The notes below the pieces were generated by a model that saw only the letters and a program-made list of their open reading frames with translations, did no database searches and was not told the origin of the DNA. The position numbers and the translations under genes were made by a program. 34,116 nucleotides of DNA, from positions 1-34,116 of the forward strand of contig JACMRI010000037.1 in NCBI GenBank assembly GCA_014376525.1, given 5' to 3'. Source of the DNA: Bacteroidia bacterium (GTDB lineage: Bacteria > Bacteroidota > Bacteroidia > UBA4408). Of this stretch, positions 15,729-24,563 are shown piece by piece. Each line of letters opens with the position of its first letter. Position 1 is the stretch's first letter.

Positions 15729-16646
15729 ATGAAAAAGATAATTTTAGTTGCATCAGTACTTGTAGCAAGTACAGCAGCAATACAAGCACAAAACGATTTA
15801 CAATACGCACATTTTATGGTAAACACACTTACCTACAACCCTGCTGTAGCAGGTAGTAACAATAATTTAGATATTATACTTTTAGGTCGTAAGCAATGGG
15901 TAGGTATAGGACAGTCGCCATTATCACAAACATTAAATGCACATACCTATTTAGAAAAACTAAAAGGTGGAGTTGGTCTTACACTTATTAACGATAAGTT
16001 AGGTTATGAAAGTTCGTTAAACTTAAAGGCAAGCTATGCTTACCATATTAAAATAAACAAAAATGCAACTTTAGCAGCAGGTGCAAGTGTTGGTTTTTTA
16101 TACAAATCGGTGCAGAAAGACAAATTTGTGTTTGACGATCCTACAGACCCTACAGCACAAGCTGTTACTAATACTGCATTTAAGCCCGATTTTAACGTTG
16201 GTTTAGAATTCAGAAATAAAGATTTAGTTGTGGGATTATCAACCACCCACATAGATCAAGGTGTAAGTACTGCCACAGTGTATAAAGTGCCTCGCCACTA
16301 TTTCTTATATGGTAAATACTACATAGCAGTGTCTAAAGATTTGGACATTGTACCATCAGTATTATTTAAAAGCGCAGGCTTTGTTACTCAGTTTGAGGGT
16401 AACGTAAATGTATTGTATCAAAAGAAATACTGGGTTGGAATTACTTATCGTAACAAAGAAGCGGCCGCTGGACTTGTAGGAATGCAAATTAACAACAAGT
16501 TTAAAATAGGGTATGCTTATGATTTTAATATAGGAATAACTAAAGCTAATCACAGTAGTGGATCGCACGAGCTGTTTGTAAACATAATGCTGCCAGGCTT
16601 TAACAAGAAAAAACATTCAATGAAAACTCCTCGTTTCTTTAATTAA
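15729..16646 (+). CDS. PorP/SprF family type IX secretion outer-membrane protein
   Basis: A 305-residue beta-barrel protein with a signal peptide (KKIILVASVLVASTAAIQAQ). The opening NDLQYAHFMVNTLTYNPAVA GSNNNLDIILLGRKQWVG is the signature of the PorP/SprF family. Such proteins work with T9SS to export or anchor particular large surface proteins; SprF for the SprB adhesin is the known example. Here it lies 54 bp after a T9SS-tailed amidase and both end at one terminator. It is therefore probably the dedicated partner of that protein and not the core PorP. The partner assignment is inference from position. Confidence 0.9.
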   Translation: MKKIILVASVLVASTAAIQAQNDLQYAHFMVNTLTYNPAVAGSNNNLDIILLGRKQWVGIGQSPLSQTLNAHTYLEKLKGGVGLTLINDKLGYESSLNLKASYAYHIKINKNATLAAGASVGFLYKSVQKDKFVFDDPTDPTAQAVTNTAFKPDFNVGLEFRNKDLVVGLSTTHIDQGVSTATVYKVPRHYFLYGKYYIAVSKDLDIVPSVLFKSAGFVTQFEGNVNVLYQKKYWVGITYRNKEAAAGLVGMQINNKFKIGYAYDFNIGITKANHSSGSHELFVNIMLPGFNKKKHSMKTPRFFN

Positions 16647-16675
16647 TTATTACAATAAATTATAAACAAAACAAT

Positions 16676-16704
16676 AAAAAAACCACGCAATGCGTGGTTT
16701 TTTT
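16676..16704 (+). terminator. Terminator after the amidase-SprF pair
   Basis: CCACGC (16683-16688), loop AAT, GCGTGG (16692-16697), flanked by A and T runs. It forms a strong intrinsic terminator 30 bp after the SprF-like stop and would work in both directions. Confidence 0.85.
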
Positions 16705-17114
16705 ATTTGCTAATTTACCACAAGCTTTTAGCAGCTATATTATATTGCCGCAAGCGTATTTGTTTGTAGTGTTTTTTATAAATGTTCCTAACTGCATTTA
16801 AGTTTATTGGTTAAGTAAAATAATACCAATAGTATAATTAGAATAGTGCAAATGTTTTATAGTTGTTTAACAAATTTATATTCTCGCTTAGGCAGCAAAA
16901 CAAAGTTAAAACTTACATATACAATACTAATATAGGCTTAGACTCCACAGAGTAGCTGTTACACAAATGCATTAGATAAATAAACTTGAACTACTTAATA
17001 TTTACAATTGTAACAACAAATATAGTGTTTTAGCAAAATAATTTTAGCGCAAACAAAACTGCAACTATATAAATGTTATCCCTCATTAATGCTTAATAAA
17101 TACAACTTTAATAG
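16705..17114. other. Gene-free interval
   Basis: With the preceding terminator this makes 468 bp without a gene, between the SprF-like gene and DUF4783. It is AT-rich, with no convincing ORF, tRNA-like fold, long repeat or perfect TAnnTTTG box on either strand. Both flanking genes end into it, so no promoter is required. Confidence 0.6.
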
Positions 17115-17498
17115 TTACTCTATACGCAACTCCTTAATAAATGTTTGGTCGCCCACTTTTTTAAAATACGCATATACACGGTGTGTTCCGTTTACATTTA
17201 CTAATGAACCCATGAGGTATTGTGCGCCGTCTTTACTTTCGCCTTGGTGTAATATGGTAAACGATTTTACACTATTTTTTTCAAAAAAATCTTTCAATAC
17301 TAACTCGGCCTGAGCTTTGCTATACATATTATTTATGCCGTTAAGGCTAATACTTGCATTACCATTAATTTGGTTGGCTATTAAGGCTGCATTACCTGTT
17401 TTAAAGCCCGTTATAAGCTCCTCGGTATTGCCTAATGAAGTAAATGCAAAAGTAGAAAATGCAACTAAGGTTATAAGTATGTTTTTTATTGTTTTCAT
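17115..17498 (-). CDS. DUF4783 secreted protein
   Basis: A 127-residue protein with a signal peptide (MKTIKNILITLVAFSTFAFT). The mature part follows the DUF4783 plan: GFKTGNAALIANQINGNASI, NNMYSKAQAELVLKDFF, SFTILHQGESKDGAQYLMGS and the ending FIKELRIE. This family is small, found mostly in Bacteroidota, resembles an NTF2/SnoaL-like fold and has no known function. It diverges from rlmH across 73 bp that hold back-to-back promoter elements. Family assignment is from recognised motifs. Confidence 0.85.
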   Translation of the reverse strand: MKTIKNILITLVAFSTFAFTSLGNTEELITGFKTGNAALIANQINGNASISLNGINNMYSKAQAELVLKDFFEKNSVKSFTILHQGESKDGAQYLMGSLVNVNGTHRVYAYFKKVGDQTFIKELRIE

Positions 17499-17500
17499 AA

Positions 17501-17530
17501 TTGTTGATGTGTGTTAATGAATTATGTTTG
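17501..17530 (+). promoter_or_regulatory. Probable rlmH promoter
   Basis: TTG at 17501-17503, a 19-bp spacer and TATGTTTG at 17523-17530 fit the Bacteroidota -33 TTG / -7 TAnnTTTG promoter. Transcription would start near 17537, about 35 nt before the rlmH start. Confidence 0.55.
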
Positions 17531-17559
17531 CAAATGTAATTTAACAACAATTAAGCCAA
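17531..17559 (-). promoter_or_regulatory. Probable DUF4783 promoter, abutting that of rlmH
   Basis: On the minus strand TTG (17557-17559), an 18-bp spacer and TACATTTG (17531-17538) fit the same promoter type. Its -7 box directly abuts the rlmH -7 box on the other strand. Confidence 0.5.
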
Positions 17560-17571
17560 TATTTAACTACG

Positions 17572-18048
17572 GTGCTACACATAAAATTATTACAAGTAGG
17601 AAAAACGTTTCAACCCTTTGTTCAAGAGGGAATAACCGAATTTGAAAAACGCTTAAAACACTATTGTACATTGGAAACTATAACCATATCCGATGTAAAA
17701 AACGCAGCCAACTTAACCCACGAACAAGTAAAAAAACAAGAATCCATAATTATATTAAAACACGTAACCAACACCGACACCTTGCTATTGCTCGATGAGC
17801 GAGGCATACAATATACTAGCGTGGAACTCGCAAACTATTTTAACAAGCAAATAAATGCAGGGGTTAAAAAAATAACAGTAGTTATTGGTGGTGCTTTTGG
17901 TTTTGACGAAAGTGTGTACGCTCGTGCCAACGGATTAATTAGTTTATCTAAACTTACGTTTTCGCACCAAATGGTACGTTTGTTTTTAGTAGAACAAATT
18001 TATAGAGCGTTCACTATTATTAAGGGCGAAAAATATCATCATCAATAA
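17572..18048 (+). CDS. rlmH: 23S rRNA (pseudouridine1915-N3)-methyltransferase RlmH
   Basis: A 158-residue SPOUT-class methyltransferase that methylates pseudouridine 1915 in helix 69 of 23S rRNA using SAM. The family's conserved pieces are all present: LLLLDERG (71-78), VVIGGAFGFDE (103-113, SAM-binding knot), and SHQMVRLFLVEQIYRA (131-146) followed by the C-terminal YHH (155-157). The start is GTG at 17572, which places the canonical N-terminal strand (LHIKLLQVGK) correctly. It is convergent with asnB; only 15 bp separate the two stops and a hairpin spans them. Confidence 0.95.
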   Translation: MLHIKLLQVGKTFQPFVQEGITEFEKRLKHYCTLETITISDVKNAANLTHEQVKKQESIIILKHVTNTDTLLLLDERGIQYTSVELANYFNKQINAGVKKITVVIGGAFGFDESVYARANGLISLSKLTFSHQMVRLFLVEQIYRAFTIIKGEKYHHQ

Positions 18049-18072
18049 TAGTATTGATGATTATTATTGATG
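18038..18072. terminator. Two alternative hairpins at the rlmH/asnB convergent ends
   Basis: ATCATCAATA (18038-18047) pairs with TATTGATGAT (18052-18061) around a 4-nt loop. Alternatively CATCAATAATA (18040-18050) pairs with TATTATTGATG (18062-18072). The two folds exclude each other. Both are AT-rich with no T tract, so terminator function is only likely from position. The hairpin overlaps the stop codons of both genes. Confidence 0.45.
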
Positions 18073-19932
18073 CGTAAGTAACCATTTTTGTAACACAATC
18101 ATTAACCATACTCTTCGAAATAATGTAGGGTCGTGTTGTATGAACTGTTGTACTATTTTTTGCACTTCGCTGTTGTTTAATACACCTGTTTGTTGTACGG
18201 CTTGCGGGCTTAAATAATCGTTTATCATAAAATATAAATCTTGCTTTAGCCATTGCTGTAATGGTAATGCAAAACCTTGCTTAGGGCGTTCCATAAGCGA
18301 TTGAGGCACATAACTGTACAATATTTGTTTGAGTAAATGTTTTTGTGTTCCGTTTTTTGTTTTTAAATCGGGCGATAAATTTAATGCAAACCGCACCACA
18401 TCATTATCCAAAAAAGGCACACGAGCTTCTAAGCCATAGCGCATAGTGGCTCTATCTACCTTGGTTAATAAATCGTCTTGAAGAGGTATGGTAATATCAA
18501 AGTAGGCTTGTTGCTCGGCAGGTGTAAGCGTGCGATTATATTGCTTAGTAGTAACGTCGTTGAGCGCAGTAAAATCAATATATTGATAGTCTTTAGTTAC
18601 TAATTTTGTAATATCATTGGCACTAAAATTATATTGCTCTTGCGAATAAATATGACTACGTATTTGCTGTGCATAGTTGTTATAATCAAACAAGCGGGCT
18701 ACTCTTTTGTAGCGTGCATTACCTAAGTTTAATGCTGTTGAAAATAATTGTTTGCCATTGCGAAACGCCCAATTATTTAAGCGAGTAGCCCACTTATATG
18801 CGCCGTAACCATGAAACAATTCATCGGCTCCTTCGCCCGAAAGAGCTACTGTTACTTGCTTTCGAGCAAACTCCGCTACAAACAATGTAGGTATAGCAGA
18901 AGTGTCAGCATAGGGTTCATCATACAAATCTTGCATGCTTTGTATAACAGGTATAGCATCCATTTGCGATACTATAAGTTGATTGTGTTGCGTACCAATG
19001 TGCGCTGCTACTTGCTGTGCGTACTGCGCTTCGTTGTAGTGTTTTTCATTAAAACCTATAGAAAAAGTTTGTATAGGTGTAGTGTTTAATGATTGTGCAA
19101 TAGCAGCTATAAGTGATGAATCGGTACCGCCACTTAAAAAAACACCATAAGGCACGTCGCTCTGTAACTGTTGCTGTACGGCAGTTGTAAGCAATTGATT
19201 AAGCTGTTGTTTTGCTTCGGTTTGGTTAGTTATAATTTGTGGTGATATTAATTCATCAACCGAAGCATATTTGTTAAGTACTAATTTATCTTTCGTAATA
19301 GTAATACAATGCCCAGCTTCCAACTTAAAAATAGTAGTGTAAATAGTATGTGGCGCAGGAATAAAACCTAGGTGCAAAAACTGCGCAACAGCTTTGTTAT
19401 TTAGGGTTGTAAGTACTTGTGGTAATGCGGTTATGGCTTTAAGTTCGGACGCAAAAGCAAAGTTTCCCTCGTGCCAATAGTAGTACAATGGCTTTATGCC
19501 CATCTTATCTCGATAGATATGAAGCTCATCTAAAACAGTATCGTAGAGAGCAAATGCAAACATTCCGTTAAATGTTTTTATAATCTCCACACCAAACGTA
19601 GCGATGGCTTGCAGTATAATTTCAGTATCGCTGGTAGTATATAATTTAAAATCATTTCCCAACTTATCTTGTAATTGCTGGGCTATTTCTTTAAAATTAT
19701 ACACCTCGCCGTTATACGCAATTACGTAGCGTTTGCAAGCACTGTGCATAGGTTGGTGCGCATGTGCCGTCAGATCAAATATACTTAACCTACGATGTGC
19801 CAAACCTACTTTTGGCGTATTGTAATAGCTTGCATTATCAGGTCCACGATGCGCTATAGCATTAGCCATTAAAGGCAAATGTGTTGCGTTAAAAAATAGA
19901 TTTTTACTATAATAACCAGCAATACCGCACAT
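18064..19932 (-). CDS. asnB: Asparagine synthase (glutamine-hydrolysing)
   Basis: A 622-residue two-domain amidotransferase. The N-terminal Ntn glutaminase domain (1-~210) has nucleophile C2 after Met removal (MCGIAGYY), with HRRLS (46-50), YNGE (73-76) and SDTE (101-104) lining the glutamine site. The C-terminal ATP-pyrophosphatase domain has the PP-loop SGGTDSS (267-273) and ALSGEGADELFHGYGAYKW further on. It would make asparagine from aspartate, glutamine and ATP, or amidate another carboxylate, since AsnB-like enzymes in surface-glycan clusters can do this. It starts 8 bp after a transglutaminase-like membrane gene, suggesting a two-gene unit. Confidence 0.9.
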   Translation of the reverse strand: MCGIAGYYSKNLFFNATHLPLMANAIAHRGPDNASYYNTPKVGLAHRRLSIFDLTAHAHQPMHSACKRYVIAYNGEVYNFKEIAQQLQDKLGNDFKLYTTSDTEIILQAIATFGVEIIKTFNGMFAFALYDTVLDELHIYRDKMGIKPLYYYWHEGNFAFASELKAITALPQVLTTLNNKAVAQFLHLGFIPAPHTIYTTIFKLEAGHCITITKDKLVLNKYASVDELISPQIITNQTEAKQQLNQLLTTAVQQQLQSDVPYGVFLSGGTDSSLIAAIAQSLNTTPIQTFSIGFNEKHYNEAQYAQQVAAHIGTQHNQLIVSQMDAIPVIQSMQDLYDEPYADTSAIPTLFVAEFARKQVTVALSGEGADELFHGYGAYKWATRLNNWAFRNGKQLFSTALNLGNARYKRVARLFDYNNYAQQIRSHIYSQEQYNFSANDITKLVTKDYQYIDFTALNDVTTKQYNRTLTPAEQQAYFDITIPLQDDLLTKVDRATMRYGLEARVPFLDNDVVRFALNLSPDLKTKNGTQKHLLKQILYSYVPQSLMERPKQGFALPLQQWLKQDLYFMINDYLSPQAVQQTGVLNNSEVQKIVQQFIQHDPTLFRRVWLMIVLQKWLLTHQ

Positions 19933-19940
19933 ACTAGCCG

Positions 19941-20789
19941 TTAATTAGTAAGTTTATTTAGCAATATAGCTTTACCATTGATATATACTTTTGAATTTAA
20001 TATTATGTAGAGTAAAGCCAAAAATAACCACAGCCAATTACTCATAAATGCGGTAAAATAATGAAACGGAATCATAGTAGATGCCCCCTCTCTATTTTCA
20101 TTTATACGATGTATTAAGCCTCCTTTTATTTTGCTCTCTAACCATTTTTTATTTTCTACGGGATACACTTTTGTTAGTAATGAATCGTGTAATAATGATT
20201 GCATTGATGGATTTCCTTTTAGTTTTTTTGGTTCCATGTTACTATCAAAATAATGCCATGACCCCTGATAATATGCGTTTACAGCATAGTGACCACTTTC
20301 TCCATCATTGTTTTGAAACTGAATGGTCGCAAATTTTACATTGTGCTTTTTTAATAAATATTGAAACAAAATTCCTTGCTGGCTACATGCTGCCATAGGG
20401 TATTTTATGATATGTTGCGGAATAACTACGTACTTAAAATCTTGCCATACGTAGTTACCTAATAGTGTAGCTATCCAATTTTCTTTGTAAGTATAGATAG
20501 AGTAGGAATGAAAAAAACGAATGCGCAATAAGTCGTCAATGCTATTGACCAACAAGCCTGTGTCAGCATAATTATTTTGAACACGTGCTGCCAAAGTATC
20601 TTCAAGTTTTTCAATGGTGTTTATTGCCATTGTTTTAGCATTAAATGTTTCTTTTATTCCACTAGTGAAGTTGTGCGCAGGTCGCATATACAAATACTTG
20701 GCGTATAGCGTAAACAATAATGCTATAAAAGAAAGTAGTAAAAGTGTTTTTTTCAATGAATTTATGACTATAAGTAATAGTATTTGCAA
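19941..20789 (-). CDS. Membrane-anchored transglutaminase-like protein
   Basis: A 282-residue protein with a hydrophobic N-terminal segment (~4-31) and another near the C-terminus (~248-265: WLWLFLALLYIILNSKVYI). Between them lies a papain/transglutaminase-like core: C135 in AACSQQGILFQYLL, H167 in SGHYAVNAYY and D182 in WHYFDSNMEP, with order and spacing matching a Cys-His-Asp triad. Topology would place the core on the periplasmic side. Some such proteins are peptidases or amide-forming enzymes; others have lost activity. It is 8 bp upstream of asnB and 52 bp downstream of the SNF2 gene on the same strand. The family call is by motif; the substrate is unknown. Confidence 0.65.
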   Translation of the reverse strand: MQILLLIVINSLKKTLLLLSFIALLFTLYAKYLYMRPAHNFTSGIKETFNAKTMAINTIEKLEDTLAARVQNNYADTGLLVNSIDDLLRIRFFHSYSIYTYKENWIATLLGNYVWQDFKYVVIPQHIIKYPMAACSQQGILFQYLLKKHNVKFATIQFQNNDGESGHYAVNAYYQGSWHYFDSNMEPKKLKGNPSMQSLLHDSLLTKVYPVENKKWLESKIKGGLIHRINENREGASTMIPFHYFTAFMSNWLWLFLALLYIILNSKVYINGKAILLNKLTN

Positions 20790-20841
20790 GTGTAGTTATA
20801 AATAATAAGATAAACGAAAAGATAATGAACATAAATTACTG

Positions 20842-23796
20842 CTACGCCAGTATAGCTTGTATATCTTCCTTGCTTAATGATTTAAAAAATGATTCTTCAG
20901 TTTTAATTAAGCTATCGCTAAGTTGTTGCTTGTGCTCTTGTAGTTTTACAATTTTTTCTTCTACCGAATTTTTACTTATAAACTTATAGGTAAACACCGT
21001 ATTTAATTGCCCTATACGATGCGCTCTATCTACCGCTTGGCGCTCGGTTGCTGGGTTCCACCATGGGTCAAGTATAAATACATAATCGGCCGTGGTAAGG
21101 TTAAGCCCTACACCACCTGCTTTTAATGATATTAAAAATACTTTTACGTCATCGCTCGCCTGAAACTGATCTACCAAATTTTTACGCTCTGCCGATTTTA
21201 CACCGCCGTCAATATAAAAATAAGGTGTTGCATTTTCGGTTAAATAATCTTGAAACAATTTTAATTGCTTAACAAATTGTGAAAATATAAGCACCTTATG
21301 CCCTTCGTTTAGTGCGTTTTGTAAGCGCAGTATAACCTCATCAAACTTACCCGAATCGCCCTCGTAGTCTTCCATAACCATACTTGGATGATTACTTATT
21401 TGGCGCAGTTTGGTTAATCCTGCTAATAAGTTCATAGACTTGCCTTTGTTTATTTCGCCGTTAGCGCCTATCAACTCGTTGCGGTACTGCGATTTTGTTT
21501 CTTCGTACAACTCGGCTTGTTTTTCGCTCATGTCGCAATATACCACTTGTTCTATTTTATCGGGCAAATCGGTGGCAACTTGTTTTTTTGTACGACGCAT
21601 TACAAACGGTTTTATAATACTATGCAAACGTTCGGTACGGGCTGTGTCGTTTTCTTTTTCAATAGGCGTTACATAATTATCTTTAAACTTATTATACGAA
21701 CCCAGCAAGCCTTTGTTTATAAAGTGCATTTGTGTCCATAATTCCGATATACTGTTTTCTAGCGGAGTACCTGATAATATTAGCTTGTGTGCCGATTTTA
21801 ACTCAAATACATTTTGCGAAACTTGCGAAGAATAATTTTTTATGTACTGGCTTTCGTCCAGTATAACGTAGTTAAAATAAAATTGGTTAAACACCTCCAA
21901 ATCGTTGCGTGCCAAACCGTACGAGGTTATTATCAAATCGTAATTAACAAACGTATCGGCATTTTTTACACGGTCGCTCCCTGCGTGTATGTATATTTTA
22001 AGTTGCGGTGTAAATTTTTTAGCCTCGTCTTTCCAGTTGTATAATAATGATGTAGGTGCTATAAGTAATGATGTTGAGGCTTGACGCTCATGGTACGCTA
22101 TATCGGCACTATCAATAAGGTTTTCTTGCTGCATCTCTTTCATTTTTGCTAATAATGATAGGGTTTGTAGCGTTTTGCCCAAGCCCATATCATCGGCAAG
22201 GCAACCTCCAAAACCATAGCTATGTAAGAAACACATCCAATCGAACCCTGCTTTTTGGTAGGGGCGTAACGTAGCGTTAAGCTGTTTTGGAAGCTCGGTT
22301 TCTTCTATGTTTTCCATAGTAAGTAACTGCTGTAGCTTACGGTTCATAATCACTTCGGCTATGTTGCCCTCTTGCAATTGCTGTAAAATACCAATATGGT
22401 ATTTTTTCAATTGTATGTTTTTACTCGCTGTATTTTCATCAGTAAGGCTAAACAAATCGCGCAGTTGTGCAAACCATTGTTCGGGTATTATTACTATTTG
22501 TCCGTTGGGTAAAGCATATTCTCGTTTGTTGTGTATAATGTTGTTACGTAGCGATGCAAAGGGTATTTCTATATCGCCAAATAGTACTATTGCATGTACA
22601 TCAAACCAATCTTTACTCTCTGATATTTTAATAGATAAATACGGTTTAGCAATTAAATATTCGGTTTCAAACTCGGCTTGTTCTATGGTAAAATTATCTG
22701 CCTTTAATGGTTCGCTATGTGCGCTAAGCCACTCTACCAATTGGTATTTGGTATAATTAATTTCGGTTGATGGAGATAATGTTTTTAATTCATCTACTAC
22801 AAACGCTGCGCTCTCTATATTCTTCAACCCTAAGTCTACCAAACGTTTGGCTTTGTTTCGCTCCCACTCGGCATTGCGCTTGGTACGTACTAATGTTATT
22901 TCATCATTTGTTTTGCTAAATGTTGCACTTATTTTTTTGCCTTGGCTAAATGCATATTGCTCCTCGCCATAATTAAAATAAAGCAACAGTTGTAAGTTAC
23001 CATTCCATGTAGTTTCTATTTTAATAACGGGTGATGCTTGGTGTTGCTCAGTTTTAACAGTAAAGCCTTGCGCATGTATATGGTACTGCTCCGCAAGTGG
23101 AATTACAAATTTTTGAAAATACGCATCTTCGGCACTGCGTGGAATTTCGAGGTAACGTTTGTCTAAAAATATTTTTATTTTTTTTCCATCCACGTGTTCT
23201 TCAAACCTAATGAGTTGCGCATTGTTAATAAGCAAATAGGCTGGGCTTTCGGTTATTAAACGAGCGTTTTTGGCAATAAATTCTACTTTATTTTCATTTA
23301 GTTTTATAGTTGGATAGTAGCGCATATTTTGCTCCGAACGTATAAAGTGAAACACCACAGTAGCCAAACCCTCTTCGTACACCACCTTGTGTTGGCAAGG
23401 GTTTCCGTCCTTGCCTTTGTAAAACAATGCTTTGTTAAGCAGCAGCGGCAACACCTTATCCATAGTGCGGCTTGTAAAATCTCGAGCTAAATGTTGTACT
23501 TGTGTCAAATAAAATTTCTCAAAAAACAACTTAGTAGTTACAGGCTTGCTATGATATTTTTTTACAATGTTTTCTAATGATATTTTTTCTAGTTCACGTA
23601 TAATTTCAACATCATCGGGTAGTATAAATTGTGCAAAATCTTTAACAGTTACATTACTTAATTTTTGGTAGGTAAACGAGTAATCGCCTGCTGTGGTAAG
23701 CTCTACCATATAGGGTTCTACCACATAACCAATATGTGTGTTTTCGTTAAGCGCATATACCAAACGACAAGGGAGGGACGTATTTACTTGAGCCAT
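20842..23796 (-). CDS. SNF2-family DEAD/DEAH-box helicase
   Basis: A 984-residue helicase/translocase. The N-terminal ~500 residues are a divergent accessory region with no catalytic motif. The SNF2 core then runs in order: Walker A DDMGLGKTLQT (K near 541), SLLIAPTSLLYNW, the DEAH-equivalent ILDESQYIKN (D near 647), LSGTPLENSISELWTQM, LIFSQF, and motifs V/VI in SLKAGGVGLNLTTADYVF and DPWWNPATERQAVDRAHRIGQ. Bacterial members of this type translocate on DNA and may remodel protein-DNA complexes, including RNA polymerase. There is no nuclease or methylase neighbour, so a defence role is not indicated. Confidence 0.9.
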   Translation of the reverse strand: MAQVNTSLPCRLVYALNENTHIGYVVEPYMVELTTAGDYSFTYQKLSNVTVKDFAQFILPDDVEIIRELEKISLENIVKKYHSKPVTTKLFFEKFYLTQVQHLARDFTSRTMDKVLPLLLNKALFYKGKDGNPCQHKVVYEEGLATVVFHFIRSEQNMRYYPTIKLNENKVEFIAKNARLITESPAYLLINNAQLIRFEEHVDGKKIKIFLDKRYLEIPRSAEDAYFQKFVIPLAEQYHIHAQGFTVKTEQHQASPVIKIETTWNGNLQLLLYFNYGEEQYAFSQGKKISATFSKTNDEITLVRTKRNAEWERNKAKRLVDLGLKNIESAAFVVDELKTLSPSTEINYTKYQLVEWLSAHSEPLKADNFTIEQAEFETEYLIAKPYLSIKISESKDWFDVHAIVLFGDIEIPFASLRNNIIHNKREYALPNGQIVIIPEQWFAQLRDLFSLTDENTASKNIQLKKYHIGILQQLQEGNIAEVIMNRKLQQLLTMENIEETELPKQLNATLRPYQKAGFDWMCFLHSYGFGGCLADDMGLGKTLQTLSLLAKMKEMQQENLIDSADIAYHERQASTSLLIAPTSLLYNWKDEAKKFTPQLKIYIHAGSDRVKNADTFVNYDLIITSYGLARNDLEVFNQFYFNYVILDESQYIKNYSSQVSQNVFELKSAHKLILSGTPLENSISELWTQMHFINKGLLGSYNKFKDNYVTPIEKENDTARTERLHSIIKPFVMRRTKKQVATDLPDKIEQVVYCDMSEKQAELYEETKSQYRNELIGANGEINKGKSMNLLAGLTKLRQISNHPSMVMEDYEGDSGKFDEVILRLQNALNEGHKVLIFSQFVKQLKLFQDYLTENATPYFYIDGGVKSAERKNLVDQFQASDDVKVFLISLKAGGVGLNLTTADYVFILDPWWNPATERQAVDRAHRIGQLNTVFTYKFISKNSVEEKIVKLQEHKQQLSDSLIKTEESFFKSLSKEDIQAILA

Positions 23797-23962
23797 TGTA
23801 AATTAAATTTATTCGCCTAAGGTTATTATTTTTTAAATGTGTTATGAGTTTAGGTGTATACTAGTTTTTTAGGTTCGGTTTGTTGTGTAGGAAGTTCATT
23901 GTTTAGTAGTTGGGAATATATTGTTATAAATTTAGATTAAATGTTTTGTATGCTTACAATTA

Positions 23963-24544
23963 CTATCCATGCACTCGCTCTTGGGTGCCGTAGTTGGCTA
24001 TAATACTGGCTTCAAAAGCTATCCATTGCTTCCAACGTTCATCTACATTTATGTCTTTGCCGTACTTGCGTGCATAGCTTATAAACGTGGTGTAATGCCC
24101 CGCTTCGCTTATCATTAACTCTCGGTAAAATTGTGCAAGGGCTTTGTCTTCTATGTTTTCTGATAATACTTTGAAACGTTCGCAACTGCGGGCTTCAATC
24201 ATTGCCGAAAACAACAATCTATCTACCAGCGAATGTGTGCGAGAGCCACCGCGTTCCATAAACTTATACAGTTCGTTTACATAGTGGTCTTTGCGCTCAC
24301 GGCCTAAGGTTAAGCCACGTTGTTTTATCAAATTATGCACTTGCTGAAAGTGATCTACCTCTTCTTTTACTACGACCAATAGGTCGGTTACGAGTTCTTC
24401 TAACTCTGAGTTAAGTGTAATAATAGTTATGGCATTGGTAGCGGCTTTTTGTTCGCACCAAGCATGGTCGGTTAATATTTCTTCTATGTTACTTTCTACA
24501 ATATTAACCCAACGCGGGTCGGTTGATAGTGTTAATCCAAGCAT
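23963..24544 (-). CDS. miaE: tRNA-(ms2io6A)-hydroxylase-like protein (MiaE family)
   Basis: A 193-residue ferritin-like diiron protein. Putative iron ligands are E31 (WCEQKAATNA), E62 and H65 (KEEVDHF), E117 (MIEARSCERF), and E147 and H150 (ISEAGHY). The repeated ExxH pairing and the sequence GGSRTHSLVDRLLFSAMIEA are characteristic of MiaE, which hydroxylates the isopentenyl group of ms2i6A37 in tRNA. It follows the BatA-domain gene by 19 bp, so the two are probably co-transcribed, though no functional link is known. Confidence 0.85.
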   Translation of the reverse strand: MLGLTLSTDPRWVNIVESNIEEILTDHAWCEQKAATNAITIITLNSELEELVTDLLVVVKEEVDHFQQVHNLIKQRGLTLGRERKDHYVNELYKFMERGGSRTHSLVDRLLFSAMIEARSCERFKVLSENIEDKALAQFYRELMISEAGHYTTFISYARKYGKDINVDERWKQWIAFEASIIANYGTQERVHG

Positions 24545-24563
24545 GAGTTAAATGGGATGATGA

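Noticed and set aside
20842-23796. SNF2 helicase as part of a phage-defence system
   Set aside because: No nuclease, methylase or PLD partner lies next to it, and the N-terminus shows no defence-associated domain.
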